A stretch of 36,019 bases of DNA from Evansella sp. AB-P1 (GTDB taxonomy: Bacteria > Bacillota > Bacilli > Bacillales > Salisediminibacteriaceae): the NCBI RefSeq assembly GCF_029688925.1, contig NZ_JARUKY010000032.1, forward strand, positions 1-36,019. The letters run 5' to 3'. The notes under the pieces were generated by a model, which saw only the letters and a program-made list of their open reading frames with translations, was not told the DNA's origin and searched no databases. Positions 15,407 through 24,280 of this stretch are shown here, piece after piece. Position 1 is the first letter of the stretch, and every line of letters begins with the position of its first letter. The position numbers and the translations under genes are program-made.

Positions 15407-16309
15407 ATGGAGAAGCTATTAAAGTTAATAAAAAGTGAAAAAGGGAATGTTCTTGTACTAGTTTCCATCGCATTTACTGGAATATTAACAATGGCGGGAC
15501 TAGTGATAGATGGAGGAAACCTATATGTTACAAAAAGTCATTTACAAAAGGTAGCAAATGCAGCTGTATTATCGGGAGCGCAAGAGCTAGTAGCTGAAAG
15601 TGAAACGGAAGTAGAAACGATTGTACAAGCTATCCTCCAATATCATGAAGAGGAATTATCATTAGATCATCTAGATATTTTACTAGACGACAGTGTAACA
15701 GTTGAACTTGAGAAACCTGTTCCATTAGCTTTTTCAAGACTCCTTGGAATGGAGACGGTGAACGTAAGCGCTAAGGCAACAGCAAGAATTGGTGCAATGG
15801 GTCGTGCATATGGAGCAGCACCAATTGGAATAGATGATTCCATTGAATTAGAGTTTGGAGAGCTCTATCAATTAAAAGTAGATGAAGAAGACGTAGACAC
15901 AGGTAATTTTGGAATTTTAGCCTTAGAGGGACCAGGTGCAAACACATATAAAGATAATCTATTAAATGGTTTTCAAGGTGAACTAGCAGTGGGAGATATA
16001 GTAGATACACAAACTGGTAATATAGCAGGACCAACAAAGGATGCAGTAGATATTCTTGTGGCCGGCTGTTCTAGTATGTACGAAAGGGATTGCTCAAGGA
16101 TCATTCTAGTGCCAGTTTATACACCTCATAATCATACACAAAACCAAATGAAAGAAGTGGAAATAACAGGATTCGCATATTTTTATATTGAACAATACGA
16201 TAATAGCGACAAAACGATACACGGTTACTTTATAAGAAGGGCTGATACAGGCTTTGAAGATCCTTCAGCTTCAAACAAAGGTGCCTATAGTATAAGACTG
16301 ACGGAGTAG
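15407..16309 (+). CDS. TadG-like Flp pilus assembly protein
   Basis: The 300-residue protein begins with SEKGNVLVLVSIAFTGILTMAGLVIDGGNLYVTKSHLQKVANAAVLSGAQEL, the N-terminal TadG-like domain (PF13400): one membrane helix followed by a conserved DGGNLY and an amphipathic helix. The remainder is an extracellular region with no von Willebrand A motif that I can see, so it is a short TadG type. I start at the second ATG (15407), because GAGGG ends directly before the first ATG (15401) but lies 6 bp before the second. Confidence 0.85.
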   Translation: MEKLLKLIKSEKGNVLVLVSIAFTGILTMAGLVIDGGNLYVTKSHLQKVANAAVLSGAQELVAESETEVETIVQAILQYHEEELSLDHLDILLDDSVTVELEKPVPLAFSRLLGMETVNVSAKATARIGAMGRAYGAAPIGIDDSIELEFGELYQLKVDEEDVDTGNFGILALEGPGANTYKDNLLNGFQGELAVGDIVDTQTGNIAGPTKDAVDILVAGCSSMYERDCSRIILVPVYTPHNHTQNQMKEVEITGFAYFYIEQYDNSDKTIHGYFIRRADTGFEDPSASNKGAYSIRLTE

Positions 16310-16321
16310 GTAGGTGAAAAT

Positions 16322-17020
16322 ATGCGTTCGAAGATGGTATTTATTCTTGCATTACTAATGGGAGTAATAACAACATTTTTATTTTTCCAATATATACAGC
16401 AATATGGAGAGGCACAAGAGGTTATTGTAGAAAACATGGTTGAAGTGGTTGTAGCTAAAGAAATTATTGCGGAGAATCAAACAATTACAGCTGACATGCT
16501 AGAAATGATAGAGGTAACAGAACAGAGCCTTCATCCTCAAACGGTTACGGTACCGTCAGACATTGAAGGGAAATTTGCTACAACGATGATTGATAGAGGG
16601 GAAGTAATTTTAAATCACCGATTGATGGATGGGGATGAGGAAGCACTCATCGTTTCGCGCAAGGTGAAAGAAGGATATCGTGCGGTGTCTGTTGGTGTAA
16701 ACATCGTTCAATCTGTTACGAATTTAATTGAACCAGAGGACTACGTTGATGTGATTTTTACTGAAGAGGTAACAGAAGAGGATGAAACAGAAATAAAAAC
16801 AGAGGAAATATTATCAAAAGCAAGAGTGTTAGCTGTTGGTAGAAAGATGCTTCCTCCAACAAATGAACAGAATCAATACGTAGAATATAGCTCGATCACA
16901 TTAGAGCTAGAACCTGACGATGCCAATATTTTAATCAATGCTACAGCACGTGGATCCATTCATTTAACACTACATTCTAAAATTATTTCTAGTGATGATG
17001 GAGAAACAACAGTAGAATAA
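16322..17020 (+). CDS. cpaB: CpaB/RcpC family Flp pilus assembly protein (SAF domain)
   Basis: The 232-residue protein has an N-terminal membrane anchor (about 5-24) and then a SAF domain (VEVVVAKEIIAENQTITADML) followed by the RcpC/CpaB fold with GYRAVSVGVNIVQSVTNLIEPEDYVDVIFT. In diderm bacteria CpaB works with the secretin; here, with no secretin gene, it probably acts in the cell wall space. It follows the TadG-like gene by 12 bp, with GTAGGTG as ribosome site. Confidence 0.9.
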   Translation: MRSKMVFILALLMGVITTFLFFQYIQQYGEAQEVIVENMVEVVVAKEIIAENQTITADMLEMIEVTEQSLHPQTVTVPSDIEGKFATTMIDRGEVILNHRLMDGDEEALIVSRKVKEGYRAVSVGVNIVQSVTNLIEPEDYVDVIFTEEVTEEDETEIKTEEILSKARVLAVGRKMLPPTNEQNQYVEYSSITLELEPDDANILINATARGSIHLTLHSKIISSDDGETTVE

Positions 17021-17053
17021 TATAAAGAATGAAAGGTATAAGGAGGGATAGTT

Positions 17054-17875
17054 ATGGCAGGAGAAGAGCAGCAGAAGCATAGGAAGCAAGGGAAGATCAT
17101 TGCTGTTTGTAGTGCAAAGGGCGGTATTGGGAAAACACTCCTTTCTGTTAACCTATCCGTTGCCTTAAGTAAGAAGAATCTTGATGTGACAATCGTAGAT
17201 GGGGACTTTCAATTTGGCGATGTATGCTTGGCAATGGATTTACAACCTACCTTTACTATGAAGGATGTCATGGATGAAGTAGATGGGTTAAATGAGTATA
17301 CGATCATGAATTATGTAACGAGGCATTCCTCTTCCGTTCAGGTATTAGCAGCTCCAGAACGTCCAGAACTGGCTGATTTAATCACAAGTGATGGCATTGT
17401 AAAAGGATTAGAAACTTTAGTTTTATCAAATGATTATGTTGTTGTAGATACTGGGTCGGGAATACAAGGACATTCATTAGAAATTTTAGAAAAAGCAGAC
17501 GAAATTCTCGTTATTACGAATTTAGAAATGACTGCATTAAAAAATACAAAGCTCATACTGGAAACGTTCAGACAAATTGGTATGGGAGAGAAGGTTCAGT
17601 TAATTGTAAATCGATATAATATGGAAAGCTTGATGAAGGCGGAGGATATTCCATCAATGTTAGGTGCAGAAAACCCAATGTATATCCCAAATAATTTTAA
17701 ACTTGCTTCCCAATCAATGAATCTGGGGATACCGCTGGTTATTAGTCAAGCTAAATCTGACGTTTCTAAGGCAATTTTTAAAATGGCTGAACAGATTATT
17801 TCAAAGAGAATAGTGAAAGAGGATGGGAAAAAGAGGAAGAAGTCTTTCATACACAAAATATTGCCTACACATTAA
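17054..17875 (+). CDS. tadZ: TadZ/CpaE-like MinD/ParA ATPase
   Basis: This 273-residue ParA/MinD ATPase carries the deviant Walker A CSAKGGIGKTLLSVNL, the following DGDFQFGDVCLAMDL and the VVDTGSG segment. CpaE/TadZ proteins localise the Tad machine to a site in the cell. The usual N-terminal receiver-like domain is absent; only about 13 residues precede the P-loop region. The C terminus is strongly basic (KEDGKKRKKSF), which may contact membrane lipid. AAGGAGGGA precedes the ATG. Confidence 0.88.
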   Translation: MAGEEQQKHRKQGKIIAVCSAKGGIGKTLLSVNLSVALSKKNLDVTIVDGDFQFGDVCLAMDLQPTFTMKDVMDEVDGLNEYTIMNYVTRHSSSVQVLAAPERPELADLITSDGIVKGLETLVLSNDYVVVDTGSGIQGHSLEILEKADEILVITNLEMTALKNTKLILETFRQIGMGEKVQLIVNRYNMESLMKAEDIPSMLGAENPMYIPNNFKLASQSMNLGIPLVISQAKSDVSKAIFKMAEQIISKRIVKEDGKKRKKSFIHKILPTH

Positions 17876-17890
17876 GGGGGTGGAGTAAAT

Positions 17891-19315
17891 ATGAGCTTAT
17901 TAAATAGAATTAATAGTCAAAAAGATGATATAACTCCTCCCCTTTCTGTAAAACGGGAGGAAGTCAGTAGTGAGACTAAAGAAGAAAGGGATAAATCACC
18001 AAAAGCCCCAAAAGTAATGACACCTAAGAAGAAACCAACTCCTCCAGTGAATGACAAGGAAAGAGAACTAAAAAATCGTCTACATAAGCAAATTCTACAG
18101 GATATGAAAGACATTAATGATGTAGAATCGATCGTTCCGAAACTTGATGATATGGCCATGGAAATTATTAAAGAAGATGACACCTTTCGAGGGAATATAG
18201 ATCGAAAGAGTGTTGTTGAAGAACTAATTAATGATTTAACAGGCTTTGGTCCTATTAATCCACTCCTATTAGATGAAGAAGTATCAGAGGTTATGGTAAA
18301 CGGTCCGAACAGAGTGTACTGCGAACGGAAAGGAAAACTTGTTCTAACAGATATAACTTTTCGAGATAATGAACACGTCCTACATGTTATTGAAAAAATC
18401 GTTGCACCTATTGGCAGGAGAATTGATGAAAGTAGTCCCATGGTCGATGCCCGATTACCTGACGGCTCCCGTGTAAATGCTATTATTCCCCCACTTGCAT
18501 TAAATGGACCTACCATTACAATCCGAAAATTTGCTACTGATCCATTTGTCATTGATGACTTAGTTCAATTTGGTACATTAACGAACGAAATGGCAATCTT
18601 TTTAGATGCTTGTGTAAAAGCAAGGTTAAACATCTTTGTAAGTGGTGGTACAGGCTCTGGAAAAACAACCACACTTAACGTTTTATCTAACTTTATTCCA
18701 AACGATGAACGGATAGTTACGATTGAGGATGCAGCAGAGCTTCAATTAGGGCAAGATCATGTCGTCTCATTAGAATCGCGCCCACCGAATATTGAAGGGA
18801 CAGGTGCCATAACGATTCGAGATTTAGTAAGAAATTCACTGCGAATGCGTCCAGATCGAGTGGTTATTGGTGAGGTTCGTGGAGCAGAGGCATTAGACAT
18901 GCTTCAAGCAATGAATACGGGACACGATGGCTCCTTAGCTACAGGACATTCTAACAGTCCAAGGGATATGATTGCCCGACTGGAAACGATGGTGCTTCTT
19001 GCTGGTGTAGAACTTCCAGTTAAAGCAATAAGAGAACAAATTTCTGGAGCAATCGATGTTATTATTCAACAGTCTCGCTTAAAGGACGGATCTCGAAAAA
19101 TTGTTAAAATTACGGAGGTTCAAGGGCTTGAAGGAGACATTATTGTATTGCAGGATATCTTTACATATGAACAAGCAGGGATGAATGAGAAAGGAAAAAT
19201 TAATGGGAAGTTAGTGCCTACAGGGATTCGACCAAAATTTTATGAACGATTAGAAAACTCAGGTATATCCATTGCACCAAATGTATTTATAAAAGAAGAG
19301 GAGTGGGGAGAATGA
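17891..19315 (+). CDS. cpaF: CpaF/TadA pilus assembly ATPase
   Basis: The 474-residue secretion ATPase powers Tad pilus extension. It has a variable lysine- and proline-rich N terminus (about 1-60), an all-helical N-terminal domain with [21 protein letters not shown], and the RecA-like domain with Walker [14 protein letters not shown], the Asp box [10 protein letters not shown], Walker [25 protein letters not shown] and the His box [10 protein letters not shown]. The length agrees with the family. The stop overlaps the tadB start (ATGA). Confidence 0.95.
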   Translation: MSLLNRINSQKDDITPPLSVKREEVSSETKEERDKSPKAPKVMTPKKKPTPPVNDKERELKNRLHKQILQDMKDINDVESIVPKLDDMAMEIIKEDDTFRGNIDRKSVVEELINDLTGFGPINPLLLDEEVSEVMVNGPNRVYCERKGKLVLTDITFRDNEHVLHVIEKIVAPIGRRIDESSPMVDARLPDGSRVNAIIPPLALNGPTITIRKFATDPFVIDDLVQFGTLTNEMAIFLDACVKARLNIFVSGGTGSGKTTTLNVLSNFIPNDERIVTIEDAAELQLGQDHVVSLESRPPNIEGTGAITIRDLVRNSLRMRPDRVVIGEVRGAEALDMLQAMNTGHDGSLATGHSNSPRDMIARLETMVLLAGVELPVKAIREQISGAIDVIIQQSRLKDGSRKIVKITEVQGLEGDIIVLQDIFTYEQAGMNEKGKINGKLVPTGIRPKFYERLENSGISIAPNVFIKEEEWGE

Positions 19316-20277
19316 AGGAAGTATTAATCGTTACATTTTTTCTCTCCACTATTTTATTTTTTTCATTTATCTTTCAACGTTTGCTCCTTCGGAAGGATAA
19401 GCAAATGGAAAAACGGGTGAACCAGTACCTTTTGCAGAATGATAAGGAAATTTTAGAACCAAAGAAACTTAAGAAAACAATTGATTTCCGATTAACTAAA
19501 GAAAAAATTAGAAAGCAGCTAGTAAAAAAAGATAAAAACACAAAAATTGAGACAATGTTAACCCAAGCTGGTGTTCCATTAAAGCCAGAGGAGTATGTTT
19601 TATTCAAATGGATTTCCATCGGGTTAGGAGCAGGTATTTTTTATTTGATCAGTCAAAGTATCTTCATTGTTCCTTTCGGTGTATTAGTAGGGATGATGCT
19701 TCCTAAAATAATTTTACAGAAGAAAAAGAAGGATAGATTAAAGAGATTTAATGAAGGCCTCCCAGAAATGATTTCTACTATTATTGGAGCATTAAGGGCA
19801 GGCTTTAGTTTTCCTCAAGCTATGCAATCCGTAATGGAGGAGTCGTCATCACCTATTAAGGAAGAAATTGCAACAGTATTGAAGGAAATGCAATATGGTA
19901 CTACTGTGGAAGAAGCTTTAATTCACTTAAAGGAACGAATGCCTAGTGAGGATTTAGATATTATGATTCAAGCGATTGTTATCCAGCGTCAGGTTGGAGG
20001 GAATTTGGCCACCGTTTTAGAAACAATCGTTCAAACAATAAGAGATCGAATAAAAATTCAAGGACAAATAAGTACTTTAACGGCACAAGGGAGAATGTCT
20101 GGAATGGTTGTAGGTCTCTTACCAGTCATTTTAGGTGCGCTGCTCTTTATTATTGAACCGGATTATATGGGGGTTTTAATTAGTCATCCAGTAGGTTTAG
20201 CTCTCATAGGTATTGCCGTTGTTTCTTGTATATTAGGGTTTATATTTATTCGTAAAATAACAGCAATCGAGGTGTAG
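19312..20277 (+). CDS. tadB: TadB inner-membrane platform protein (GspF family)
   Basis: The 321-residue protein has an N-terminal helix, two membrane segments near residues 95-130, the cytoplasmic GspF domain (LPEMISTIIGALRAGFSFPQAM...), and two C-terminal membrane segments. It is one of the two platform proteins that the CpaF ATPase acts on. I start at the ATG at 19312, which overlaps the cpaF stop; a GTG at 19303 is in frame but lies in the ribosome site GAGGAGTGGGGAG. Confidence 0.92.
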   Translation: MKEVLIVTFFLSTILFFSFIFQRLLLRKDKQMEKRVNQYLLQNDKEILEPKKLKKTIDFRLTKEKIRKQLVKKDKNTKIETMLTQAGVPLKPEEYVLFKWISIGLGAGIFYLISQSIFIVPFGVLVGMMLPKIILQKKKKDRLKRFNEGLPEMISTIIGALRAGFSFPQAMQSVMEESSSPIKEEIATVLKEMQYGTTVEEALIHLKERMPSEDLDIMIQAIVIQRQVGGNLATVLETIVQTIRDRIKIQGQISTLTAQGRMSGMVVGLLPVILGALLFIIEPDYMGVLISHPVGLALIGIAVVSCILGFIFIRKITAIEV

Positions 20278-20281
20278 CACA

Positions 20282-21205
20282 ATGTTATATATTACTTACT
20301 TTTCAACCATTGCTTTACTAATCCTTGGTAGTTTATTATTACGAAAAGAAAAGCAGCATCAAGTAAATACGAGAATTTCTGCAGTCTTCCAACAACCAGT
20401 TCAAGGAAATGGTGACACGGAATGGAATAAGGATGAAATGAGGAATCTAACCTTCTCCAAGCGTATTGTAGTGCCTGCATGGAAAAAAATAAGGCGTAAT
20501 TTTCAAAAGAATATGTCAAATGATAAGCAAGAAAAACTAGAATCAATGCTACTTCAAGCAGGTAATCCTTTAGGAATGACAGCAGTGGAGTTTCGTTTTG
20601 CGCAAATAGCCTTCCTAATCTTTTTACCGTTAGTAGCGTGGGGTTATGCCTCCTTATTAGGTATAGGGGTAGGTAGAGCACTGTTTTTTGCATTCTTTGG
20701 TTTTGTTATTGCCTTACTATTTCCCCGGTTTTATATAAAACAAAAAATAGTTGTCCGGAATAAGCAGGCTGTTAAAGAACTACCTGATTTTCTAGACTTA
20801 GTAACTGTTAGTATTGAAGCTGGGTTAGGCTTTGATTCTGCTTTAAGTAAGGTTGTAGCAAAACGGGATGGTGTTGTATCGAAAGAGTTCCAAAGAAGCT
20901 TGGAGGAAATACGTCTCGGCAAAACGCGACGAGAAGCGTTGTCAGGAGTTAGAGATCGGTTACAAACGGATGATATTAAAACGTTAATCGGGAGCATTAT
21001 TCAGGCAGAGCAATTAGGAATTGGGATGGTGCAAATTCTAAGAGTTCAATCCAGTGAGCTCCGTCAAAAAAGAAAACAACGGGCAGAGGAAGAAGCAATG
21101 AAAGCACCAATAAAGATGCTTTTCCCCCTCGTAATCTTCATATTCCCTTGCATTTTTATCGTAATACTTGGACCTGCTGTCATTCAAATTCTAGAAACCT
21201 TTTAA
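20282..21205 (+). CDS. tadC: TadC inner-membrane platform protein (GspF family)
   Basis: The 307-residue paralogue of TadB has an N-terminal helix, a pair of central membrane segments, a GspF domain (LPDFLDLVTVSIEAGLGFDSALSKV...) and a last hydrophobic segment ending in VIQILETF. It starts 4 bp after tadB with GAGGTG 7 bp before the ATG. It is the last gene of the operon; I see no convincing terminator in the 130 bp downstream. Confidence 0.92.
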   Translation: MLYITYFSTIALLILGSLLLRKEKQHQVNTRISAVFQQPVQGNGDTEWNKDEMRNLTFSKRIVVPAWKKIRRNFQKNMSNDKQEKLESMLLQAGNPLGMTAVEFRFAQIAFLIFLPLVAWGYASLLGIGVGRALFFAFFGFVIALLFPRFYIKQKIVVRNKQAVKELPDFLDLVTVSIEAGLGFDSALSKVVAKRDGVVSKEFQRSLEEIRLGKTRREALSGVRDRLQTDDIKTLIGSIIQAEQLGIGMVQILRVQSSELRQKRKQRAEEEAMKAPIKMLFPLVIFIFPCIFIVILGPAVIQILETF

Positions 21206-21337
21206 TTCTTTATTATTCGGTTACTGCGTTCAGACAGACTCATACTGCTTTAGTTGACATCTGTACAGACCAATATTCACTTTAACCATGCCCTCTGAAT
21301 AGGTTATATGGCAAAAGCCTAGAAGGAGGGTTTCCCA

Positions 21338-22237
21338 TTGTATCCATATTATCCTTATTATTATAAAAAGGTTGAATGTGAAGAAAAGCCATTGATGTTT
21401 CCACCACAACATCAAGAACAGCATCCTGGATTTGAATACCCGATGGAACCGAGGCCAATTGTAGAAAATCCTCATTATACGGGGTCAAATAAATTAGTGG
21501 ATCAAGTAGCAATTATTACAGGTGGGGATAGTGGTATTGGTAGAGCAACTGCTATTGCCTTTGCGAAGGAAGGTGCCAATATCGTTATTCCCTACTATAA
21601 CGAGCATCGTGATGCGGAGGAAACAAAAAGGCGAATTGAACAGCTTGGTAGAATTTGTTTAACGATCTCAGGAGATTTAAAGGATGAGCAGTTTGCCAAG
21701 GAAGTAGTTTATGAAACGATTCGTCACTTTCAAAGGCTAGATATACTAGTGAACAATGTTGCTGTTCAATATACGCAAGAATCCATTTTAGACATTTCTA
21801 CGGAACAGCTAGAGAACACATTTAAAACAAATATATTCTCCTTTTTTCACATGACAAAAGCGGCATTACCATATTTGAAGGCAGGCAATAGTATTATCAA
21901 CACAGCATCCGTTACAGCTTATCGGGGACATGATAAGCTTATTGATTATTCTGCAACACAAGGAGCAGTCGTTACTTTTACTAGATCCTTATCGCACGCC
22001 TTAGTTGATAAAGGTATTCGTGTGAACGCAGTTGCTCCTGGTCCAATTTGGACACCGTTAATTCCTTCTTCCTTTTCAGCAGAAGAGGTGAGTGAGTTTG
22101 GTACCTTCACACCGATGAAGCGAGCAGGACAGCCATTTGAATTGGCTCCGACGTTTGTCTATTTAGCGTCTACAGATTCTTCCTATGTCACTGGGCAAGT
22201 CCTCCATGTAAACGGTGGAGAAATGATTGGGTCATAA
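21338..22237 (+). CDS. SDR family oxidoreductase (YdaD/YhxD-like) lacking the catalytic Lys
   Basis: The 299-residue protein has the N-terminal extension rich in Tyr, Pro and Gln (about 1-50) seen in stress-related Bacillus SDRs such as YdaD and YhxD. The NAD(P) motif TGGDSGIGRA, the NNVAVQ segment, a Ser in NTASVTAY and the PG motif APGPIWTPLIP follow. The catalytic YxxxK reads Y204-S-A-T-Q208: the Lys codon is CAA (21959-21961). Relatives have YSATK here, so activity may be lost or altered. The start is TTG at 21338 with AAGGAGGG upstream. A weak sigma-B-like GGTTAT sits near 21301, but I do not claim it. Confidence 0.88.
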   Translation: MYPYYPYYYKKVECEEKPLMFPPQHQEQHPGFEYPMEPRPIVENPHYTGSNKLVDQVAIITGGDSGIGRATAIAFAKEGANIVIPYYNEHRDAEETKRRIEQLGRICLTISGDLKDEQFAKEVVYETIRHFQRLDILVNNVAVQYTQESILDISTEQLENTFKTNIFSFFHMTKAALPYLKAGNSIINTASVTAYRGHDKLIDYSATQGAVVTFTRSLSHALVDKGIRVNAVAPGPIWTPLIPSSFSAEEVSEFGTFTPMKRAGQPFELAPTFVYLASTDSSYVTGQVLHVNGGEMIGS

Positions 22238-22348
22238 TTTTAACAATTTGTTACACCCTTAAAGTAGAATAGAATATTAAAATACTTCTATGGTATGATG
22301 AATAGTGAAAAAAATGTCGTATAACGATTAGTAGGGGTGTAAATAAAA

Positions 22349-22834
22349 ATGGCTTCATCTAAAGATAGACAAAAAAATGTAAATATAGGATTTAAAAACG
22401 ATAAAGAAGAGGAAGTTCATCATGCAGCATTAGTACCACATAATGAAAGAATGGCAGCATCTACCTGTCATTTGTTAGCAATGACACCAGTGCCAATCTT
22501 GAATCTTATTGTAACGTACCTCTTTTGGAAATATGTCCGAAAAAAATCATCCTTTGCTGACTATCATGGAAAACAATCCTTAAACTTGTTGATGAGCTTT
22601 ACCATTTATTTAGGGGTAGTTTTTGGAACTTGGTACTTATTGAGTGTGATAAATACAGGAGAAGGGCAAAGTGAATTCCTTCAATTTATGGAAATTAGTT
22701 TAGGCTACTATAGTATTTTCTTTGCTATTATTACCTTTGTTTATTTTGCGATTATCGTTACAACTGCAACGATTTCAACAATGAAAGGTAAAAAAGATTT
22801 TAAATATCCGTTAGCTATTCAGTTTTTAAAATAA
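22349..22834 (+). CDS. DUF4870 family membrane protein
   Basis: The 161-residue protein has an N-terminal polar tail of about 38 residues and then three to four hydrophobic segments. The sequence ADYHGKQSLNLLMSFTIYLG matches the conserved region of DUF4870 (Tic20-like). Its function is unknown. TAGGGGTG lies before the ATG, and an extended -10 (TGGTATGAT) lies about 60 bp upstream. It is a single gene with its own terminator. Confidence 0.82.
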   Translation: MASSKDRQKNVNIGFKNDKEEEVHHAALVPHNERMAASTCHLLAMTPVPILNLIVTYLFWKYVRKKSSFADYHGKQSLNLLMSFTIYLGVVFGTWYLLSVINTGEGQSEFLQFMEISLGYYSIFFAIITFVYFAIIVTTATISTMKGKKDFKYPLAIQFLK

Positions 22835-22850
22835 ATGATGGAATTAATAA

Positions 22851-22889
22851 AAAAACAAGACTGTTTTTCTAAGCAGTCTTGTTTTTTAG
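22851..22889. terminator. Bidirectional terminator
   Basis: AAAAACAAGACTG (22851-22863) pairs with CAGTCTTGTTTTT (22874-22886) with T runs on both strands. It serves the DUF4870 gene and the convergent sspH. Confidence 0.88.
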
Positions 22890-22903
22890 TATGCCGTGTA
22901 TTG

Positions 22904-23089
22904 TTATGATGATTCTTCAATTAAGCCATTTATATCAACTTCTTGTTCGTTTTCCATTTCATCTAACGGAAAGATTCTCGCTGTTTCTTTGTTTGTATTT
23001 ACTTCTTGAATATAAACAGGTACGCCGTGATAACTAACATTAATCATTGTTGGTGAATCGACAATCTCTTGTGCTCGCTGGCTGTCCAT
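22904..23089 (-). CDS. sspH: H-type small acid-soluble spore protein
   Basis: The 61-residue protein is a SspH-type spore protein: MDSQRAQEIVDSPTMINVSYHGVPVYIQEV followed by TARIFPLDEM and a short acidic tail. SspH proteins are made in the forespore under sigma-G control in B. subtilis. AAGGAGG lies 7-8 bp before the ATG. A second paralogue is at 34630-34809. The gene supports an endospore-forming host. Confidence 0.9.
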   Translation of the reverse strand: MDSQRAQEIVDSPTMINVSYHGVPVYIQEVNTNKETARIFPLDEMENEQEVDINGLIEESS

Positions 23090-23214
23090 ATGTAAAAACC
23101 TCCTTATGAATTGGTCAGTTTATTTTTTGATAAATGGCTGAAAATATTCTGCGCTTGATAAATGTATGTAAGATTCCTCAAAAAAGTTGTATTTTCAATA
23201 AGGTAGCTATTATT

Positions 23215-23327
23215 CTATGAGCATAATTTGCCTTTTTATGATCAAACTGAGGCTTTCTATGAGCCGAAACTGGACGCCTATGAGCTAAAACTGAACACCT
23301 ATGGGCCGAAGTGGGGGTTCTATGAGC
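23215..23327 (+). repeat. CTATGAGC motif x6 at 21-bp spacing
   Basis: CTATGAGC or a close variant begins at 23215, 23236 (degenerate, TTATGATC), 23257, 23278, 23299 (CTATGGGC) and 23320, always 21 bp apart. It lies in the gap 23090-23401, just upstream of the promoter of the coiled-coil gene. Confidence 0.8.
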
Positions 23328-23343
23328 TAAGGAAATTACAGTA

Positions 23344-23370
23344 TTGAAATTTAATTTAAAGTGGTATAAT
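23344..23370 (+). promoter_or_regulatory. Promoter of the coiled-coil gene (extended -10)
   Basis: TGGTATAAT (23362-23370) is an extended -10. A TTGAAA (23344-23349) lies 15 bp upstream, short but tolerable with an extended -10. The expected start is about 25 bp before the TTG codon. Confidence 0.55.
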
Positions 23371-23401
23371 AAAGTGAATAAATTGAGAGGAGGTGAGAGA
23401 A

Positions 23402-24010
23402 TTGGAGATGGATGTAGGTAAGGTGATTTTGGAAGAATTGCGGGACATTAAGAGTATTCTTCACGAGCATACAACGAAGCTTGATTCCCACAGCAGAATA
23501 TTGGACGAGCATACAACGAAGCTCGATTCCCACAGCAGAATATTGGACGAGCATACAACGAAGCTTGATTCCCACAGCAGAATATTGGATGAACACACAA
23601 CGAAGCTCGATTCCCACAGCAAAATATTGGATGAACACACAACGAAGCTCGATTCCCACAGTAGAATATTGGATGAACACACAACGAAGCTCGATTCCCA
23701 CAGCAAAATATTGGGTCAACATACCGAAAAATTAAATGATCATAGTGAAATATTGGACGGGCACACTACAAAGCTAAATGAACACAGTGAAACACTCAAA
23801 GAGCACGGGCGTATGCTTTCGGCTTTAAGAACTGGTCAGGAAGAATTAAAAGCTGAGATGGACGGAATGAAAATTGTGAATGCGAAAGAATTCGGTGCCA
23901 TAAAGGAACAACTAGGTAATGTTGAAGTGAGTATTGAGCTGTTAAAGGACGAAACGTGGATGAATAAAAAGGATATATATCGATTAAAAACAACGATTGG
24001 TATAAAATAA
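23402..24010 (+). CDS. Coiled-coil protein built of 14-residue tandem repeats, hypothetical
   Basis: I do not recognise a named family. The product (about 202 residues) begins with MDVGKVILEELRDIKSILH, then carries about eight copies of the 14-residue unit EHTTKLDSHSRILD (two heptads with hydrophobic residues in phase), the first six nearly identical. A non-repetitive coiled-coil tail (about 140-202) follows, ending KKDIYRLKTTIGIK. There is no signal peptide or membrane segment, so it is probably a cytosolic rod-like oligomer. I choose the TTG at 23402 because AGGAGGTG lies 6 bp before it; GTG (23393) and ATG (23408) are in-frame alternatives. Copy number is expected to vary between strains by slippage. 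Confidence 0.72.
   Translation: MEMDVGKVILEELRDIKSILHEHTTKLDSHSRILDEHTTKLDSHSRILDEHTTKLDSHSRILDEHTTKLDSHSKILDEHTTKLDSHSRILDEHTTKLDSHSKILGQHTEKLNDHSEILDGHTTKLNEHSETLKEHGRMLSALRTGQEELKAEMDGMKIVNAKEFGAIKEQLGNVEVSIELLKDETWMNKKDIYRLKTTIGIK
23465..23716 (+). repeat. 42-bp coding tandem repeat, six near-identical units
   Basis: Units begin at 23465, 23507, 23549, 23591, 23633 and 23675 with GA(G/A)CA(T/C)ACAACGAAGCT. They differ at a few synonymous or Arg/Lys positions. Two more diverged units follow. The DNA-level identity points to recent expansion. Confidence 0.88.
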
Positions 24011-24167
24011 TTTATTTTTCGTAACAGTAGTTTAAATGCAACAACATATGGAAAAAGCTTGTTACTTCTTCGATATTAATATACTACGATTTCTTCATTT
24101 ATACCTTCTATGTTTCTTCATAAACTAAGATTGCTAAGGATTATTTTTACAAATTTAATAATGAGAA

Positions 24168-24206
24168 AAACAAGCAATCTGGATACTCAGGTTGCTTGTT
24201 TGTTTT
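24168..24206 (+). terminator. Rho-independent terminator of the coiled-coil gene
   Basis: ACAAGCAA pairs with TTGCTTGT, and the inner CTG pairs with CAG around GATACT. The tail is TTGTTTT. It lies about 160 bp after the stop codon. Confidence 0.75.
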
Positions 24207-24280
24207 ATATAAATTTACCCTGACACGTTAATTAAATTTCATAGTTTCCACGATAACTATACTAGCCGAACTTGAAAGTC

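Noticed and set aside
17917-18552. 211-codon frame antisense to cpaF
   Set aside because: The cpaF frame has all family motifs; the antisense frame is low-complexity (Ser-rich) and lacks a ribosome site.
23448-23735. Several overlapping open frames on both strands in the 42-bp repeat region
   Set aside because: They are shadows of the in-frame coiled-coil gene; only that frame has a promoter and AGGAGGTG site and continues into a non-repeat tail.
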